A stretch of 64,000 nucleotides of DNA from Fibrella aquatilis (GTDB lineage Bacteria > Bacteroidota > Bacteroidia > Cytophagales > Spirosomataceae): NCBI RefSeq assembly GCF_017353255.1, contig NZ_JAFMYU010000002.1:62001-126000 (forward strand), written 5' to 3'. The notes under the pieces were generated by a model. That model saw only the letters and a program-made list of their open reading frames with translations. It had not been told where the DNA came from and made no database searches. The position numbers were made by a program, and so were the translations under genes. Below are positions 1 to 8,018 of the stretch, piece by piece; the first letter of the stretch is position 1; the number at the start of each line of letters is the position of its first letter.

Positions 1-426
1 CTGCGGTCGTTCGCCATCGACATCAACCGCGTGGGTGACGATAGTCAATTGGCCGAAAACCAAACCGCTGAAGGCACCATCTACGACCTTTACAACCCCG
101 CCGACCGTGCCCAGTTGATGTTCAACAACACGCTGGAAACCCTGGCCGGGGGCACCTCCGCCGCTTCGCCCGAACAGGGTGCCGTGATGGTAGAAGACTG
201 GATCACGGTGGTTCGCTCCGACGTGAGCACACAGTGGTTGGAAGCATCACTCCTCCAACTCCGCGACGCGCTCAACGAGGGCGACATGCGCACCACCGAA
301 CGCCTTATGCGCGAACTGGCCGGCACTGTACAAGACTACGCCAACAATACCCCCGACGGCCCCTTCAGCACCGACCTCACCAACCTCGCTACTGCCCTCA
401 CCAGCTTTGCCGGGCCATTGAGCTAA
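1..426 (+). CDS. C-terminal end of an unknown protein (5' truncated by window edge)
   Basis: Reading frame 1 is open from the first base of the window to the TAA at 424-426, so the gene starts upstream and only its last 141 residues are seen. The fragment is hydrophilic and largely helical in appearance, with a run of acidic and basic residues in its second half and a Thr/Ala-rich tail. It has no membrane segment and no motif I recognise. A GTG at 31 could start a short ORF, but nothing favours it over an upstream start. The function is unknown. Confidence 0.6.
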   Translation: MRSFAIDINRVGDDSQLAENQTAEGTIYDLYNPADRAQLMFNNTLETLAGGTSAASPEQGAVMVEDWITVVRSDVSTQWLEASLLQLRDALNEGDMRTTERLMRELAGTVQDYANNTPDGPFSTDLTNLATALTSFAGPLS

Positions 427-452
427 GGCCAGGTGCCTGTTGATGAAACCGA

Positions 453-1118
453 TTGATTGCTCTTATGCTGCCGATTACCCAACGAGTAGTCGGCAGCGTT
501 TTTTGTAACACGTTTCAACGCCATGCTGCCATGCTCAACAAGGCTATTCGTGCGTATCTGCTAGCAGAAAGAGATCGATATATCACGTTGGCGCTGATTG
601 ATGCAGGCGCAGCCCCATTTATAAGCGATCTAAAATCAATAGATTATGGGTCATTGAGTCAGGCGTACCTGCACGAGATGCTTGAAAACAGCGATGAGTG
701 GTGGCCTATGACAGAGGTCCCGTTTGATGCGCTTCTATTTGAATACGACTATCTTGGTCGGCTAGACCCTACTGCTGAATCATATGGCCTTCGTGCCGAA
801 AACCCCGCTGACTTAAAAAGACAGACTGAACCCTATTTCCTTGGTTATGCCTACGATTTTGCGCAGCCTATTGAAGCTACGCCAGGTATTACGCTACGCT
901 TACTTAATCCGCTTAGTACGGTAGAGTCAACTAACGCTGTTGAACTAATGTCCGAATTAAAGACAGCCTATTTATACGCAGCTTTTGTTGCGTTGCACGA
1001 CGCTATCACCGAATTTGTCAGCACCGATAGTTTCAACAAACTGTTGCGCCTGTCGCCGTTTCATTTTCTTATTCAAGAGCACGACAGCCTGACTCAACCC
1101 CTCTACATCGTAGAATAA
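453..1118 (+). CDS. Hypothetical protein
   Basis: This 221-residue ORF is not one I recognise. A second ATG at 531, beginning MLNKAIRAY, would give 195 residues and may be the real start, because the first 26 residues look like translated leader. The protein is soluble, rich in Leu, Ala and aromatic residues, and lacks a signal peptide or obvious catalytic motif. Its codons are visibly more A+T-rich than those of the neighbouring metabolic genes, as in the hicBA pair that follows, so the 450-1675 stretch may have been acquired together. It is followed by about 140 bp without a gene. No function is assigned. Confidence 0.55.
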   Translation: MIALMLPITQRVVGSVFCNTFQRHAAMLNKAIRAYLLAERDRYITLALIDAGAAPFISDLKSIDYGSLSQAYLHEMLENSDEWWPMTEVPFDALLFEYDYLGRLDPTAESYGLRAENPADLKRQTEPYFLGYAYDFAQPIEATPGITLRLLNPLSTVESTNAVELMSELKTAYLYAAFVALHDAITEFVSTDSFNKLLRLSPFHFLIQEHDSLTQPLYIVE

Positions 1119-1260
1119 GCAACGCTATTCACCCGATACAGGAAGGGCGGGCCGACGGTAGTCCCTAAGGCCTGTCCTTTTTAGTGCGTAATCATTCGTA
1201 TATTCGAATGACCTTAATAGCCCTGAAGCGAGCATCTATACTCTACAATTAATTGAATGC

Positions 1261-1485
1261 ATGACCTACAATGTTAATGTGATTTACGAGAAGGACGAAA
1301 ATGGCTATTATGTCTATTGTCCACAATTGAAAGGCTGCCAGTCGCAGGGCGATACCTTTGAAGAGGCTCGTGACAATATCCAGGAGGCGATTGAATTGTA
1401 TTTGGAAACTATGCCACCCGATAATGTTGTTGAGTTGCTTGGGCATGAAATTATCACCTCAACTATTGAAGTAGCCCTTGCCTAA
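1261..1485 (+). CDS. hicB: HicB-like antitoxin
   Basis: This 74-residue protein has the start of the HicB partial RNase-H-like fold. Strand-forming residues are followed by YCPQLKGCQSQGDT and EEARDNIQEAIELYLE, the usual HicB signature. HicB proteins bind and neutralise the HicA mRNA interferase and usually repress their own promoter through a C-terminal HTH or ribbon-helix-helix domain. Here the protein ends right after the HicB fold, so no DNA-binding domain is present. It overlaps the start of the next gene by 8 bp, which suggests translational coupling. The order is antitoxin first, the reverse of the E. coli hicAB order. Confidence 0.85.
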   Translation: MTYNVNVIYEKDENGYYVYCPQLKGCQSQGDTFEEARDNIQEAIELYLETMPPDNVVELLGHEIITSTIEVALA

Positions 1486-1675
1486 GCTACCCGTCATGGA
1501 GGCCAAAGAAGCCGAGCGGCTTCTCCTTCAACATGGTTTCGTACTGATCCGTACTAAAGGAAGCCATCGCATCTACCTGAAAGATAAGACGAGAGTTGTC
1601 ATTCCATTTCACAGTGGTAAAAGTCTGCATCCCAAAATTGTAAAAGAGGTGCTCGACGCCGTGGGACAACTATAA
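1478..1675 (+). CDS. hicA: HicA-like mRNA interferase toxin
   Basis: This 65-residue protein has the HicA double-stranded-RNA-binding-like fold. A basic helix is followed by RTKGSHRIY, with the catalytic histidine at residue 30, and then VVIPFHSGKSLHP. HicA toxins cleave mRNA. The TTG start at 1478 is chosen because it gives the N-terminus MPKLP, which is typical of many HicA proteins. An ATG at 1496 would remove six residues and put the histidine at 24. The start lies inside the end of hicB, so the two are co-translated. A strong bidirectional hairpin follows at 1704-1745. Confidence 0.85.
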   Translation: MPKLPVMEAKEAERLLLQHGFVLIRTKGSHRIYLKDKTRVVIPFHSGKSLHPKIVKEVLDAVGQL

Positions 1676-1703
1676 GCCGACAGATTTATCAGGGCAACAT
1701 CAT

Positions 1704-1745
1704 AAAAAATGACTCCGCGAGATCAGTCTCGCGGAGTCATTTTTT
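1704..1745. terminator. Bidirectional rho-independent terminator
   Basis: A perfect 19-bp inverted repeat (1704-1722 and 1727-1745) has a 4-nt loop. Its ends are a run of six A on the left and six T on the right, so it reads as an intrinsic terminator on both strands. It lies between the convergent hicA (+) and nagB-like (-) genes and would stop transcripts from both. Confidence 0.9.
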
Positions 1746-1749
1746 ATTC

Positions 1750-3711
1750 CTACCCCTTCCATCTGACAAACGCTTCCATCGCTTCGTATTCGGCCAGGCC
1801 GAGGCGGTTATAGCGGCTGGCGGTGGTGCGGTTGCGCTCTTCGGCGCGCTGCCAGAACTCGCGGGCATCCGTGCCCTGGTAGACTACGCCGTCTTTCTGC
1901 GACTGGTGCTTGAAAATACCCAGCCGCTTCTTCATCACCTGATCAGGCGACATCGGTACGGCCATTTCGATTTCGTGGATGTCCCACTCGGCCCAGGCAC
2001 CACGGTAAAGCCACACCCAGCAGTCGTTCATGAAGTTGGCGGGCGTGGGGTCGGCGCGGCGCAGGCGTTTTACGGCCTCCAGAATAGCGTCCAGACACAC
2101 CTTGTGCGTACCGTGTGGGTCGGCGAGGTCACCGGCGGCGTAGATCTGATGCGGCTTTATTTTTTCAATCAACTCCATCGTAATCTGAATGTCGGCTTCC
2201 CCCAGCGGCTTCTTTTCCACCTTGCCTGTTTCGTAAAACGGCAGGTTCATAAAGTGCGCGTTTTCTACGGGAATACCCACAAACCGGCACGTCGATTTGG
2301 CCTCACCCCGACGGATCACGCCCTTCACGTAGCGCAGTTCGTCGATGTCCCTATCCGAGTCTTTCTTGGTCCGCAAAAACGCTGCCGCATCTTGGAAAAT
2401 ATGCGTGGCTCCGGGGCTGTCGATGCCGAATTGTTTGTTGAAATCGACCACAAAATCGGCAAAGCGCAAGGCTTCGTCATCGGCCACGGCAATGTTGCCG
2501 GAGGTCTGGTAGCCCACGTGTACGTCGTGCCCCTGATCGACCAGCCGCTGGAAGGTGCCGCCCATCGAGATGATGTCATCGTCGGGGTGGGGGCTGAAGA
2601 TAAGGACGCGCTTCCGTTCGGGCAGGGCGCGTTCGGGGCGGTTGGTGTCGTCGGCGTTGGGTTTGCCGCCGGGCCAGCCCGTAATGGTGTGCTGCAACTG
2701 GTTAAAGACGTCGATGTTGATGTCGTAGGCCTGACCATACTGCGCCAGTAAGTCGCTGACACCGTTGTCGTTATAGTCGCGGTCGGTCAGTTTCAGAATT
2801 GGCTTTTGCAGCGTCATCGAGAGGTACGTGACCGCCTTTTTCTTCATGGCATTGTCCCACGTTACCGAGTCTACGAGCCAGGGCGTCCGCATCCGGGTTA
2901 GGTCCGACGCCGCCGCTTCGTCGATTACAAACAGGGCGTTGGGGTGCGTTTGCAGGTACGAGGCGGGGTTTGTCTCCGTCACGGTGCCTTCCACGGCACT
3001 GGCAATTACGGGGGCTTTGCGCTCACCCCAGGCCAGCAGTACCACCCGCTTGGCCGCCAAAATGCTGGCCACGCCCATCGTAATCGCCTTACGCGGCGTG
3101 CGGGGCAGTCCACCAAAATCGACCGATGCAGCCGCCCGCGTCGAGTGGTCGAGCATCATCAGGCGGGTGTGGCTGTTGATGAGTGAACCCGGTTCGTTAA
3201 AGCCAATATGGCCGTTGCCGCCAATACCCAATAACTGAAAGTCAAGCCCGCCCGCGTCGGCAATTTGCTGATCATATTGCTTGGCAAAAGCCGCCACCTG
3301 ATCGGGCGACAGCGTCCCGTCGGGCACGTGGTAATTACCTGCCGGGATGTCTACATGGTCGAAGAGTTGCTCCCGCATGAACCGCCAATAGCTTTGGAGC
3401 GAGTCCGGCTCCATCGGGAAATATTCGTCGAGGTTGAACGACACCACGTTCCGAAAACTCAGTCCCTCCTCGCGGTGCATTCGGATCAGTTCAGCGTATA
3501 CCGTCTTGGGCGACGACCCCGTGGCGAGGCCCAAAATACAGGGTTTTCCTTCGCCCTGCCGCTGCCGAATGAGGTCGGCAATCTCGTGGGCCACTGCCCG
3601 TGAGGCCGCTTTGGCGTCGGCGTAGATGTTAGTGGGAATTTTCTCGTAGGTGATGGCCGACTGGAGGGGGCCACTGAAGGGCGCGTCGGTGTGAGCAGGC
3701 TCAGCAATCAT
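1750..3711 (-). CDS. nagB: Glucosamine-6-phosphate deaminase fused to a PIG-L/LmbE-like domain
   Basis: This 653-residue protein has two domains. The N-terminal half (about residues 25-300) is a NagB isomerase/deaminase with LGLATGSSP, NLDEYFP and GGNGHIGFNEPGS, the phosphate- and sugar-binding and catalytic motifs of glucosamine-6-phosphate deaminase. That enzyme converts GlcN6P to fructose-6-phosphate and ammonia. The C-terminal half has SPHPDDDI and DPHGTHK, the metal-binding signatures of PIG-L/LmbE deacetylases. This fusion architecture is known in Bacteroidota, but the activity of the second domain here is inferred. The ATG at 3711 (MIAEPAHT) is chosen. The ORF extends upstream to 3909, but that part translates a repeat and a polypurine tract. 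nagA lies about 3 kb away at 6663. Confidence 0.9.
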   Translation of the reverse strand: MIAEPAHTDAPFSGPLQSAITYEKIPTNIYADAKAASRAVAHEIADLIRQRQGEGKPCILGLATGSSPKTVYAELIRMHREEGLSFRNVVSFNLDEYFPMEPDSLQSYWRFMREQLFDHVDIPAGNYHVPDGTLSPDQVAAFAKQYDQQIADAGGLDFQLLGIGGNGHIGFNEPGSLINSHTRLMMLDHSTRAAASVDFGGLPRTPRKAITMGVASILAAKRVVLLAWGERKAPVIASAVEGTVTETNPASYLQTHPNALFVIDEAAASDLTRMRTPWLVDSVTWDNAMKKKAVTYLSMTLQKPILKLTDRDYNDNGVSDLLAQYGQAYDINIDVFNQLQHTITGWPGGKPNADDTNRPERALPERKRVLIFSPHPDDDIISMGGTFQRLVDQGHDVHVGYQTSGNIAVADDEALRFADFVVDFNKQFGIDSPGATHIFQDAAAFLRTKKDSDRDIDELRYVKGVIRRGEAKSTCRFVGIPVENAHFMNLPFYETGKVEKKPLGEADIQITMELIEKIKPHQIYAAGDLADPHGTHKVCLDAILEAVKRLRRADPTPANFMNDCWVWLYRGAWAEWDIHEIEMAVPMSPDQVMKKRLGIFKHQSQKDGVVYQGTDAREFWQRAEERNRTTASRYNRLGLAEYEAMEAFVRWKG

Positions 3712-3748
3712 ACTGTGTTGGCGGTTGATTGAGCCGCAAAGGTAAATT

Positions 3749-3790
3749 GAAGGGAGGAAGGAGGAAAGGAAGAAGGGAGGAAAGGAGGGG
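3749..3790. repeat. Polypurine tract upstream of the nagB-like gene
   Basis: Forty-two consecutive purines (A/G) lie on the plus strand, about 40 bp upstream of the nagB start. In the nagB transcript this would be an uninterrupted pyrimidine stretch. No protein is called from it. Confidence 0.6.
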
Positions 3791-3843
3791 TTTACAGGGC
3801 GGTTATCGCGCGTTTGCGCCAACGTTAGCGCAGGGAAGGGGGT

Positions 3844-3939
3844 TAATGTACAATGCACAATGTATAATGTACAATGGCTCCGCCAGATTATCATATAAGG
3901 CGGAGCCATTGTACATTATACATTGTGCATTGTACATTA
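3844..3939. repeat. 41-bp perfect inverted repeat built of TTGTACA-type heptamers
   Basis: The arms 3844-3884 and 3899-3939 are perfect reverse complements with a 14-nt loop. The right arm contains TTGTACA, TTATACA, TTGTGCA and TTGTACA in tandem (3909-3936), followed by TTA at 3937-3939. That TTA is the stop codon of the downstream minus-strand oxidoreductase gene. The same unit family recurs at 41246-41292. The repeat may act as a transcript-end hairpin but has no clear T-run. Confidence 0.9.
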
Positions 3940-5064
3940 TCCTTTGCGTGCCATCTTGTCAGCAATAAATGCCGTTTCGAGGCTGGATAGGCCGTTTTCT
4001 TCGGAAATGATGCGGTGTACGTCGGGTTGTTTGATGGCCGCTACCTGATCGCGGAACATGAGGCGGAGCAATTCGCTGTAGCGGTGTTGCTTCTCTACGT
4101 CGAAGCCGAATTTGATCTCGATCTGTTGGTAAACCGAGAACGTTTTGTGCCGCCCGCCAATGGGTTTGGTCGGGTCGATGTTGGCCGTTACGTTGAGTTG
4201 GGCGTCGGGGAATATGTCCATCAGGGCGCGGGTGGTGGCTTCGTCGGCCACGCAGCGGAGCACCATACGGGTGGGCACCCATTCATACAGCGTGATGTCG
4301 CCGCGCTCAAAAACGAGCCGCATCTCCTGCCGGTCCATGCGCCCGGTTTGGGTGAAGCCGTGGTAGAAATTTACAAGCTTGTAGCCCGTTTCTTCACTGC
4401 CATAGCGCACCGTAGCCTGCACCTGATCTTCAATGTCATTGCTGTTGGGACGTTTTATTACCTGCGCCGCTACCACCTCGCCGTGGCCCAGCCAACCCGC
4501 AAAAAGGTCAAAAAAGTGAACGCCGTGTTCAATGAAAATACCGCCCGATAGCTCCCGGTTCCAGAACCAGTGTTCAGGTTTCAGGCCTTCGTCGCCGGCG
4601 TAGTTCTCGAAGTAGCCGTGCAAAAAATCGCCCAGCAGATTCTTATCGATCAGCGTTTTAATTCGGGCGAACAGCGGGTTGTAGCGTTGCATGAGGTTCG
4701 TCACCATCAGCAGCCCTTTCTCCTGCGCTTTGGCCAGCATTTCGCGACCCTGCGTGGGATTCATAGCCAGCGGTTTTTCGCAGATGACGTGCTTTCCGGC
4801 CTCCAGGGCCAGCATAGCCTGTTCGTAGTGCAAAAACGGCGGCGTGGCAATGTAGACCAGATCTACGTCGGGGTGGGCCACGAGTTGCTCAATCGAGTCG
4901 AGTTGATCGGCCCCAAAACGCTCGGCGGTGCGGATGGCCTCTTCGCGCCGTGACCCGGCAATGGCCACTAGTTTGGTGTGGGGATGTTGCAAAAATTGTT
5001 GCACGGCAAACAGCCCGAAGCCGCCCATGCCAATTACCCCAATACCCAGTTGGTTGTCTTCCAT
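3937..5064 (-). CDS. Gfo/Idh/MocA family NAD(P)-dependent oxidoreductase
   Basis: This 375-residue protein has an N-terminal Rossmann fold, GVIGMGGFG at residues 9-17, for NAD(P) binding. Near residue 97 is the family's CEKPLA motif, whose lysine is part of the active site, and the C-terminal half is the usual alpha/beta dimerisation domain. Family members oxidise or reduce sugars, inositols or related alcohols, and the substrate cannot be read from the sequence. It sits between the nagB-like fusion and a DEDDh exonuclease, all on the minus strand. Its stop codon lies inside the terminal unit of the 3844-3939 inverted repeat. The ATG at 5064 gives a start exactly before the Rossmann strand. 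Confidence 0.9.
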   Translation of the reverse strand: MEDNQLGIGVIGMGGFGLFAVQQFLQHPHTKLVAIAGSRREEAIRTAERFGADQLDSIEQLVAHPDVDLVYIATPPFLHYEQAMLALEAGKHVICEKPLAMNPTQGREMLAKAQEKGLLMVTNLMQRYNPLFARIKTLIDKNLLGDFLHGYFENYAGDEGLKPEHWFWNRELSGGIFIEHGVHFFDLFAGWLGHGEVVAAQVIKRPNSNDIEDQVQATVRYGSEETGYKLVNFYHGFTQTGRMDRQEMRLVFERGDITLYEWVPTRMVLRCVADEATTRALMDIFPDAQLNVTANIDPTKPIGGRHKTFSVYQQIEIKFGFDVEKQHRYSELLRLMFRDQVAAIKQPDVHRIISEENGLSSLETAFIADKMARKG

Positions 5065-5164
5065 AACAGTCTACAGCAAGTAAGCCTATTGGTAAAATGG
5101 GCTGCTGTACCTGTTAGGATAACCCGAAACGGGGGGCGATGTTAGAATTGGCAAAAACGGGTTT

Positions 5165-5707
5165 TTACACCGTCACCAACGCGCCTGTTTTTAGCCGTGG
5201 AATATGGCCGTGGCGGTCGTTTTGGAGGAGCAGTTCAAACAGCTTCACGGTGGCGGCGGCATCGCCGTAGGCCCGGTGGCGGGCCGAAACCGGAATGTCG
5301 AGCGACCGACAGAGCTTGCCAAGGCTGTAGGAGGGAAGGCCCGGAATAATTTTGCGACTCGACCGCACGGTGCAGAGTGTACGCCGGTGGAAATCACGGT
5401 TGAGCCAGCGCATTTCTTTTTGCAGAAACCCAAAATCAAACATCACGTTGTGCGCCACAAAAATGGCCCCGTCAGTGATCTCGTGTACCCGGTCGGCCAC
5501 CTGATCAAAGGTGGGCGCGTTGGCCACCATGGCGTCGGTGATGCGGGTGAGCTGGCTGATGAACGGCGGGATGGGGTGGCCCGGATTGAGCAGCGTCTGA
5601 AACTCGTCGATGATCTGGTAGCCATCGTGGCGAATCAGGGCAATTTCGGTAAGGCGGGCGGGGCCTTTTACGCCCCCGGTCGTTTCAACATCGACGATAC
5701 AATACAC
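5165..5707 (-). CDS. DEDDh 3'-5' exonuclease (DNA polymerase III epsilon-like)
   Basis: This 180-residue protein carries the DEDDh exonuclease motifs: DVETTG with Asp6 and Glu8 (Exo I), AHNVMFDFGFL (Exo II aspartate), and HRAYGDAAAT (Exo III histidine and aspartate). Such proteins remove nucleotides from DNA 3' ends as a proofreading subunit or as free-standing exonucleases. No polymerase-binding tail or GIY-YIG domain is present, so a stand-alone repair or RNase T-like role is as likely as true DnaQ. The start is GTG at 5707. No upstream ATG is available in frame and the first catalytic residue follows within six residues. Confidence 0.88.
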   Translation of the reverse strand: MYCIVDVETTGGVKGPARLTEIALIRHDGYQIIDEFQTLLNPGHPIPPFISQLTRITDAMVANAPTFDQVADRVHEITDGAIFVAHNVMFDFGFLQKEMRWLNRDFHRRTLCTVRSSRKIIPGLPSYSLGKLCRSLDIPVSARHRAYGDAAATVKLFELLLQNDRHGHIPRLKTGALVTV

Positions 5708-5816
5708 GCAGTCAATAGCAGTTGGAAGGCAACCGGATTGGCTGCGATTATGAATAGATAAAGATACAACGTTTGGTGGAGGCTGCCAATTCCCGATGCA
5801 CCCGTACTTTTACTAT

Positions 5817-6566
5817 ATGACACGCTACGGACTCATTGGCCACCCCCTTACCCACTCTTTTTCACAAAAATATTTCACCGAAAAATTCAACCGCGACGGT
5901 ATCACTGATGCCCGCTACGATCTGTTCGACATGCCCGACGTGGCGCAGGCATTGCCAGCACTACTAGCCATGCCTGGTTTGCGGGGGCTGAACGTAACTA
6001 TTCCGCACAAAACAGCTGTGTTGCCTTTCTTAAATCAACTCGATGATTCAGCTAAAAAAGTCGGGGCCGTTAATGTGATTCGGTTAGAAAAAGACGGTAC
6101 CAAAACAGGCTTTAATTCCGACTATTATGGATTCCGGCAATCGCTGGAAGAGGCGTGGAGCGAAGGGGTAGAAGCGGGGGGCGAAGGGCGGGCGTTGGTG
6201 CTGGGTACGGGCGGTGCATCTAAAGCGGTTGTGGCAGCGCTAACGGATATGGGTGTTGCCCACAGGCTGGTTTCCAGAACGCCCTCTGCCAATGGGCTGG
6301 TTTATGCTGACTTGCCTGCGGTAATAGTTGATTATCAGTTGGTTGTTAATTGTTCGCCAGTAGGTACATACCCCAACGTGACGGCTGCGCCCGATCTGCC
6401 GTACGAGTTACTGACACCCCGCCACTTCCTCTACGACCTGGTCTATAACCCCGCCGAAACCGAGTTTATGCGTCGGGGGCGGGCGCAGGGGGCCACCGTC
6501 ATGAACGGCTACCAGATGCTGGTTCTACAAGCCGAAAAAGCCTGGGCAATTTGGGGAGAAGGGTAG
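5817..6566 (+). CDS. aroE: Shikimate dehydrogenase
   Basis: This 249-residue enzyme reduces 3-dehydroshikimate to shikimate with NADPH in aromatic amino-acid biosynthesis. The sequence shows the N-terminal substrate site RYGLIGHPLTHSFS, the catalytic lysine in NVTIPHKTAV, the partner asparagine/aspartate in FNSDYYGF, and the glycine-rich cofactor loop VLGTGGASKAV. The C-terminal NGYQMLVLQAEKA is also typical. ATG 5817 is preferred because homologues usually begin one or two residues before RYGLIG. An in-frame ATG at 5796 would add seven residues. It is divergent from the exonuclease gene and upstream of nagA. A heptamer-repeat region separates it from nagA. Confidence 0.93.
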   Translation: MTRYGLIGHPLTHSFSQKYFTEKFNRDGITDARYDLFDMPDVAQALPALLAMPGLRGLNVTIPHKTAVLPFLNQLDDSAKKVGAVNVIRLEKDGTKTGFNSDYYGFRQSLEEAWSEGVEAGGEGRALVLGTGGASKAVVAALTDMGVAHRLVSRTPSANGLVYADLPAVIVDYQLVVNCSPVGTYPNVTAAPDLPYELLTPRHFLYDLVYNPAETEFMRRGRAQGATVMNGYQMLVLQAEKAWAIWGEG

Positions 6567-6574
6567 ATAGGCTT

Positions 6575-6655
6575 TGGATATTGGATTTTGGATACTGGAT
6601 TAACACACCATCAGCTTTACATAACTGTCCAATATCCAGCATCCAACGTCTAAAT
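6575..6655. repeat. Imperfect inverted array of TTGGATA-type heptamers
   Basis: Just after aroE the plus strand reads four heptamers (TTGGATA, TTGGATT, TTGGATA, CTGGATT). About 30 bp later it reads the complementary series TCCAATA, TCCAGCA, TCCAACG, TCTAAAT. The two blocks can pair imperfectly. The second block shares CCAACGTCTAA-like sequence with the array at 43101-43175. It lies between aroE and nagA. Confidence 0.7.
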
Positions 6656-6662
6656 ACCTTTT

Positions 6663-7871
6663 ATGCTTCTTTTCAAAAACGCCACGGTCTTCACCGGCGG
6701 CACCTTACAGCCTAACACCGACGTATGGGTGGAGGATGGGCGCATTTCGGCTATTGGTCATGATCTTGATCCAGCCAACCACAACGTAATTGATTGCCAG
6801 GGCGATTACCTCGTGCCGGGCCTGATAGACCTGCAACTCTATGGTGGGGTGCAGGAGTTTCTAAACGAAAACCCCACGCCTGAGGCTGTGCGGCACATCT
6901 GGCTCAGCCACGCCCGGCGCGGGAGCACCACGGTGTTGCCCACCATGCATTCTACCTCGCTGGAGGAGATGCAACGCGCTATGGCGGCGGTGAAAATCGT
7001 GCGCGACGAGCAACCCTTACACGTGCCGGGCATCCACCTGGAAGGCCCTTATTTCAACCCCATCAAACGTGGGGCACACCGGGCGGCCTTTGTACGCCCC
7101 CCCGCCGAAGGGGAGCTGGAGGCCCTGTTCAGCCACGATGCCGACGTGATTTCTATACTGACGCTGGCCCCCGAAATCTTGTCTACAGCGCAACGGGAGA
7201 CTCTTTACCGGTTGAAACATCCCAACACCCGCCTGAGCCTGGGTCATAGTAATGCCACCTATGCCGAGGCTATGCAGGCCTTTGATGAAGCCAATGCCGA
7301 CGGCGCAGGCTTCGGATTGGCCACGCACCTCTATAATGCTATGCGGGGGTTTGAAAGCCGCGAACCGGGCATTGTGGGAGCTATTTTCGACCAGGGAGCT
7401 GTGGTCACGAGCCTCGTGGCCGATGGGTATCACTGCGCCCCTGCCGCTATCCGGCTGGCCCACCGGGTGCTGGGTCCCAACCGCCTGTTTCTAATTTCCG
7501 ATGCGCTCTTTGTACCGCCCGTTGGTAGCGGCGCCGGGCCTCGGGCCACCTTTGCCCTGGGCGACTTTGTGGTGAAGTACCTACCCGGCACGGGACAGCC
7601 TGATGAGCCGTTGCACGGACGCTACGGCAATAACGAAGGCAAGTTGGCAGGCACCGCCGTTTCGCTTTCCGACTGCCTTCGTTTTTGTGTAAAAACCGTA
7701 GGTTTACCACTGGTAGACGTGTTGCGAATGACGACCGAAATACCCGCCAAACAAATTGGCCTGACCCATCAAATTGGTAAAATAGATGTGGGGTATACCG
7801 CTAATTTGGTTCGCCTCAATAATCTATTAAACGTGCAGACAGTCTGGGTAAATGGGGAACAGTTGATCTGA
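6663..7871 (+). CDS. nagA: N-acetylglucosamine-6-phosphate deacetylase
   Basis: This 402-residue amidohydrolase removes acetate from GlcNAc-6-phosphate, feeding the deaminase encoded at 1750-3711. The family motifs are PGLIDLQLYGG, IHLEGPYFNP (metal-binding glutamate), LGHSNATY, THLYNAM (histidine), DGYHCAP (histidine) and ISDAL (catalytic aspartate). The N-terminal metal site is DLQLYGG rather than HxH, as in single-metal NagA enzymes. Its length is normal for the family. The start at 6663 is supported by the immediate beta strand LLFKNATVF. It lies 96 bp after aroE across a heptamer-repeat region. Confidence 0.93.
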   Translation: MLLFKNATVFTGGTLQPNTDVWVEDGRISAIGHDLDPANHNVIDCQGDYLVPGLIDLQLYGGVQEFLNENPTPEAVRHIWLSHARRGSTTVLPTMHSTSLEEMQRAMAAVKIVRDEQPLHVPGIHLEGPYFNPIKRGAHRAAFVRPPAEGELEALFSHDADVISILTLAPEILSTAQRETLYRLKHPNTRLSLGHSNATYAEAMQAFDEANADGAGFGLATHLYNAMRGFESREPGIVGAIFDQGAVVTSLVADGYHCAPAAIRLAHRVLGPNRLFLISDALFVPPVGSGAGPRATFALGDFVVKYLPGTGQPDEPLHGRYGNNEGKLAGTAVSLSDCLRFCVKTVGLPLVDVLRMTTEIPAKQIGLTHQIGKIDVGYTANLVRLNNLLNVQTVWVNGEQLI

Positions 7872-7904
7872 TTTACTACTTATTTCAATTATTTTTATTA
7901 ATAA

Positions 7905-7937
7905 TTGATACGAGCTATTTCTAAATTAATAGCTTTG
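7905..7937 (+). promoter_or_regulatory. Candidate Bacteroidota-type promoter
   Basis: TTG at 7905-7907 is followed after 22 nt by TAGCTTTG at 7930-7937. This matches the Bacteroidota -33 TTG/TTTG and -7 TAnnTTTG pattern, although the spacing is at the long end. It lies in an AT-rich stretch about 80 bp upstream of the 8019 gene. Confidence 0.4.
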
Positions 7938-8018
7938 TTCCAAGAAAATGATGAGCAGGTGATTTTAGCGCCGCGCTCGCCTAGTAAAAACAGACAAATC
8001 GTTTAACCATTGCAGCTC

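Noticed and set aside
3712-3909. N-terminal extension of the nagB ORF
   Set aside because: It translates the polypurine tract and repeat arm, and NagB homology begins after the ATG at 3711.
3844-3939. Insertion sequence or MITE interpretation of the inverted repeat
   Set aside because: No transposase, no target-site duplication and too short; the heptamer structure fits a repeat array better.
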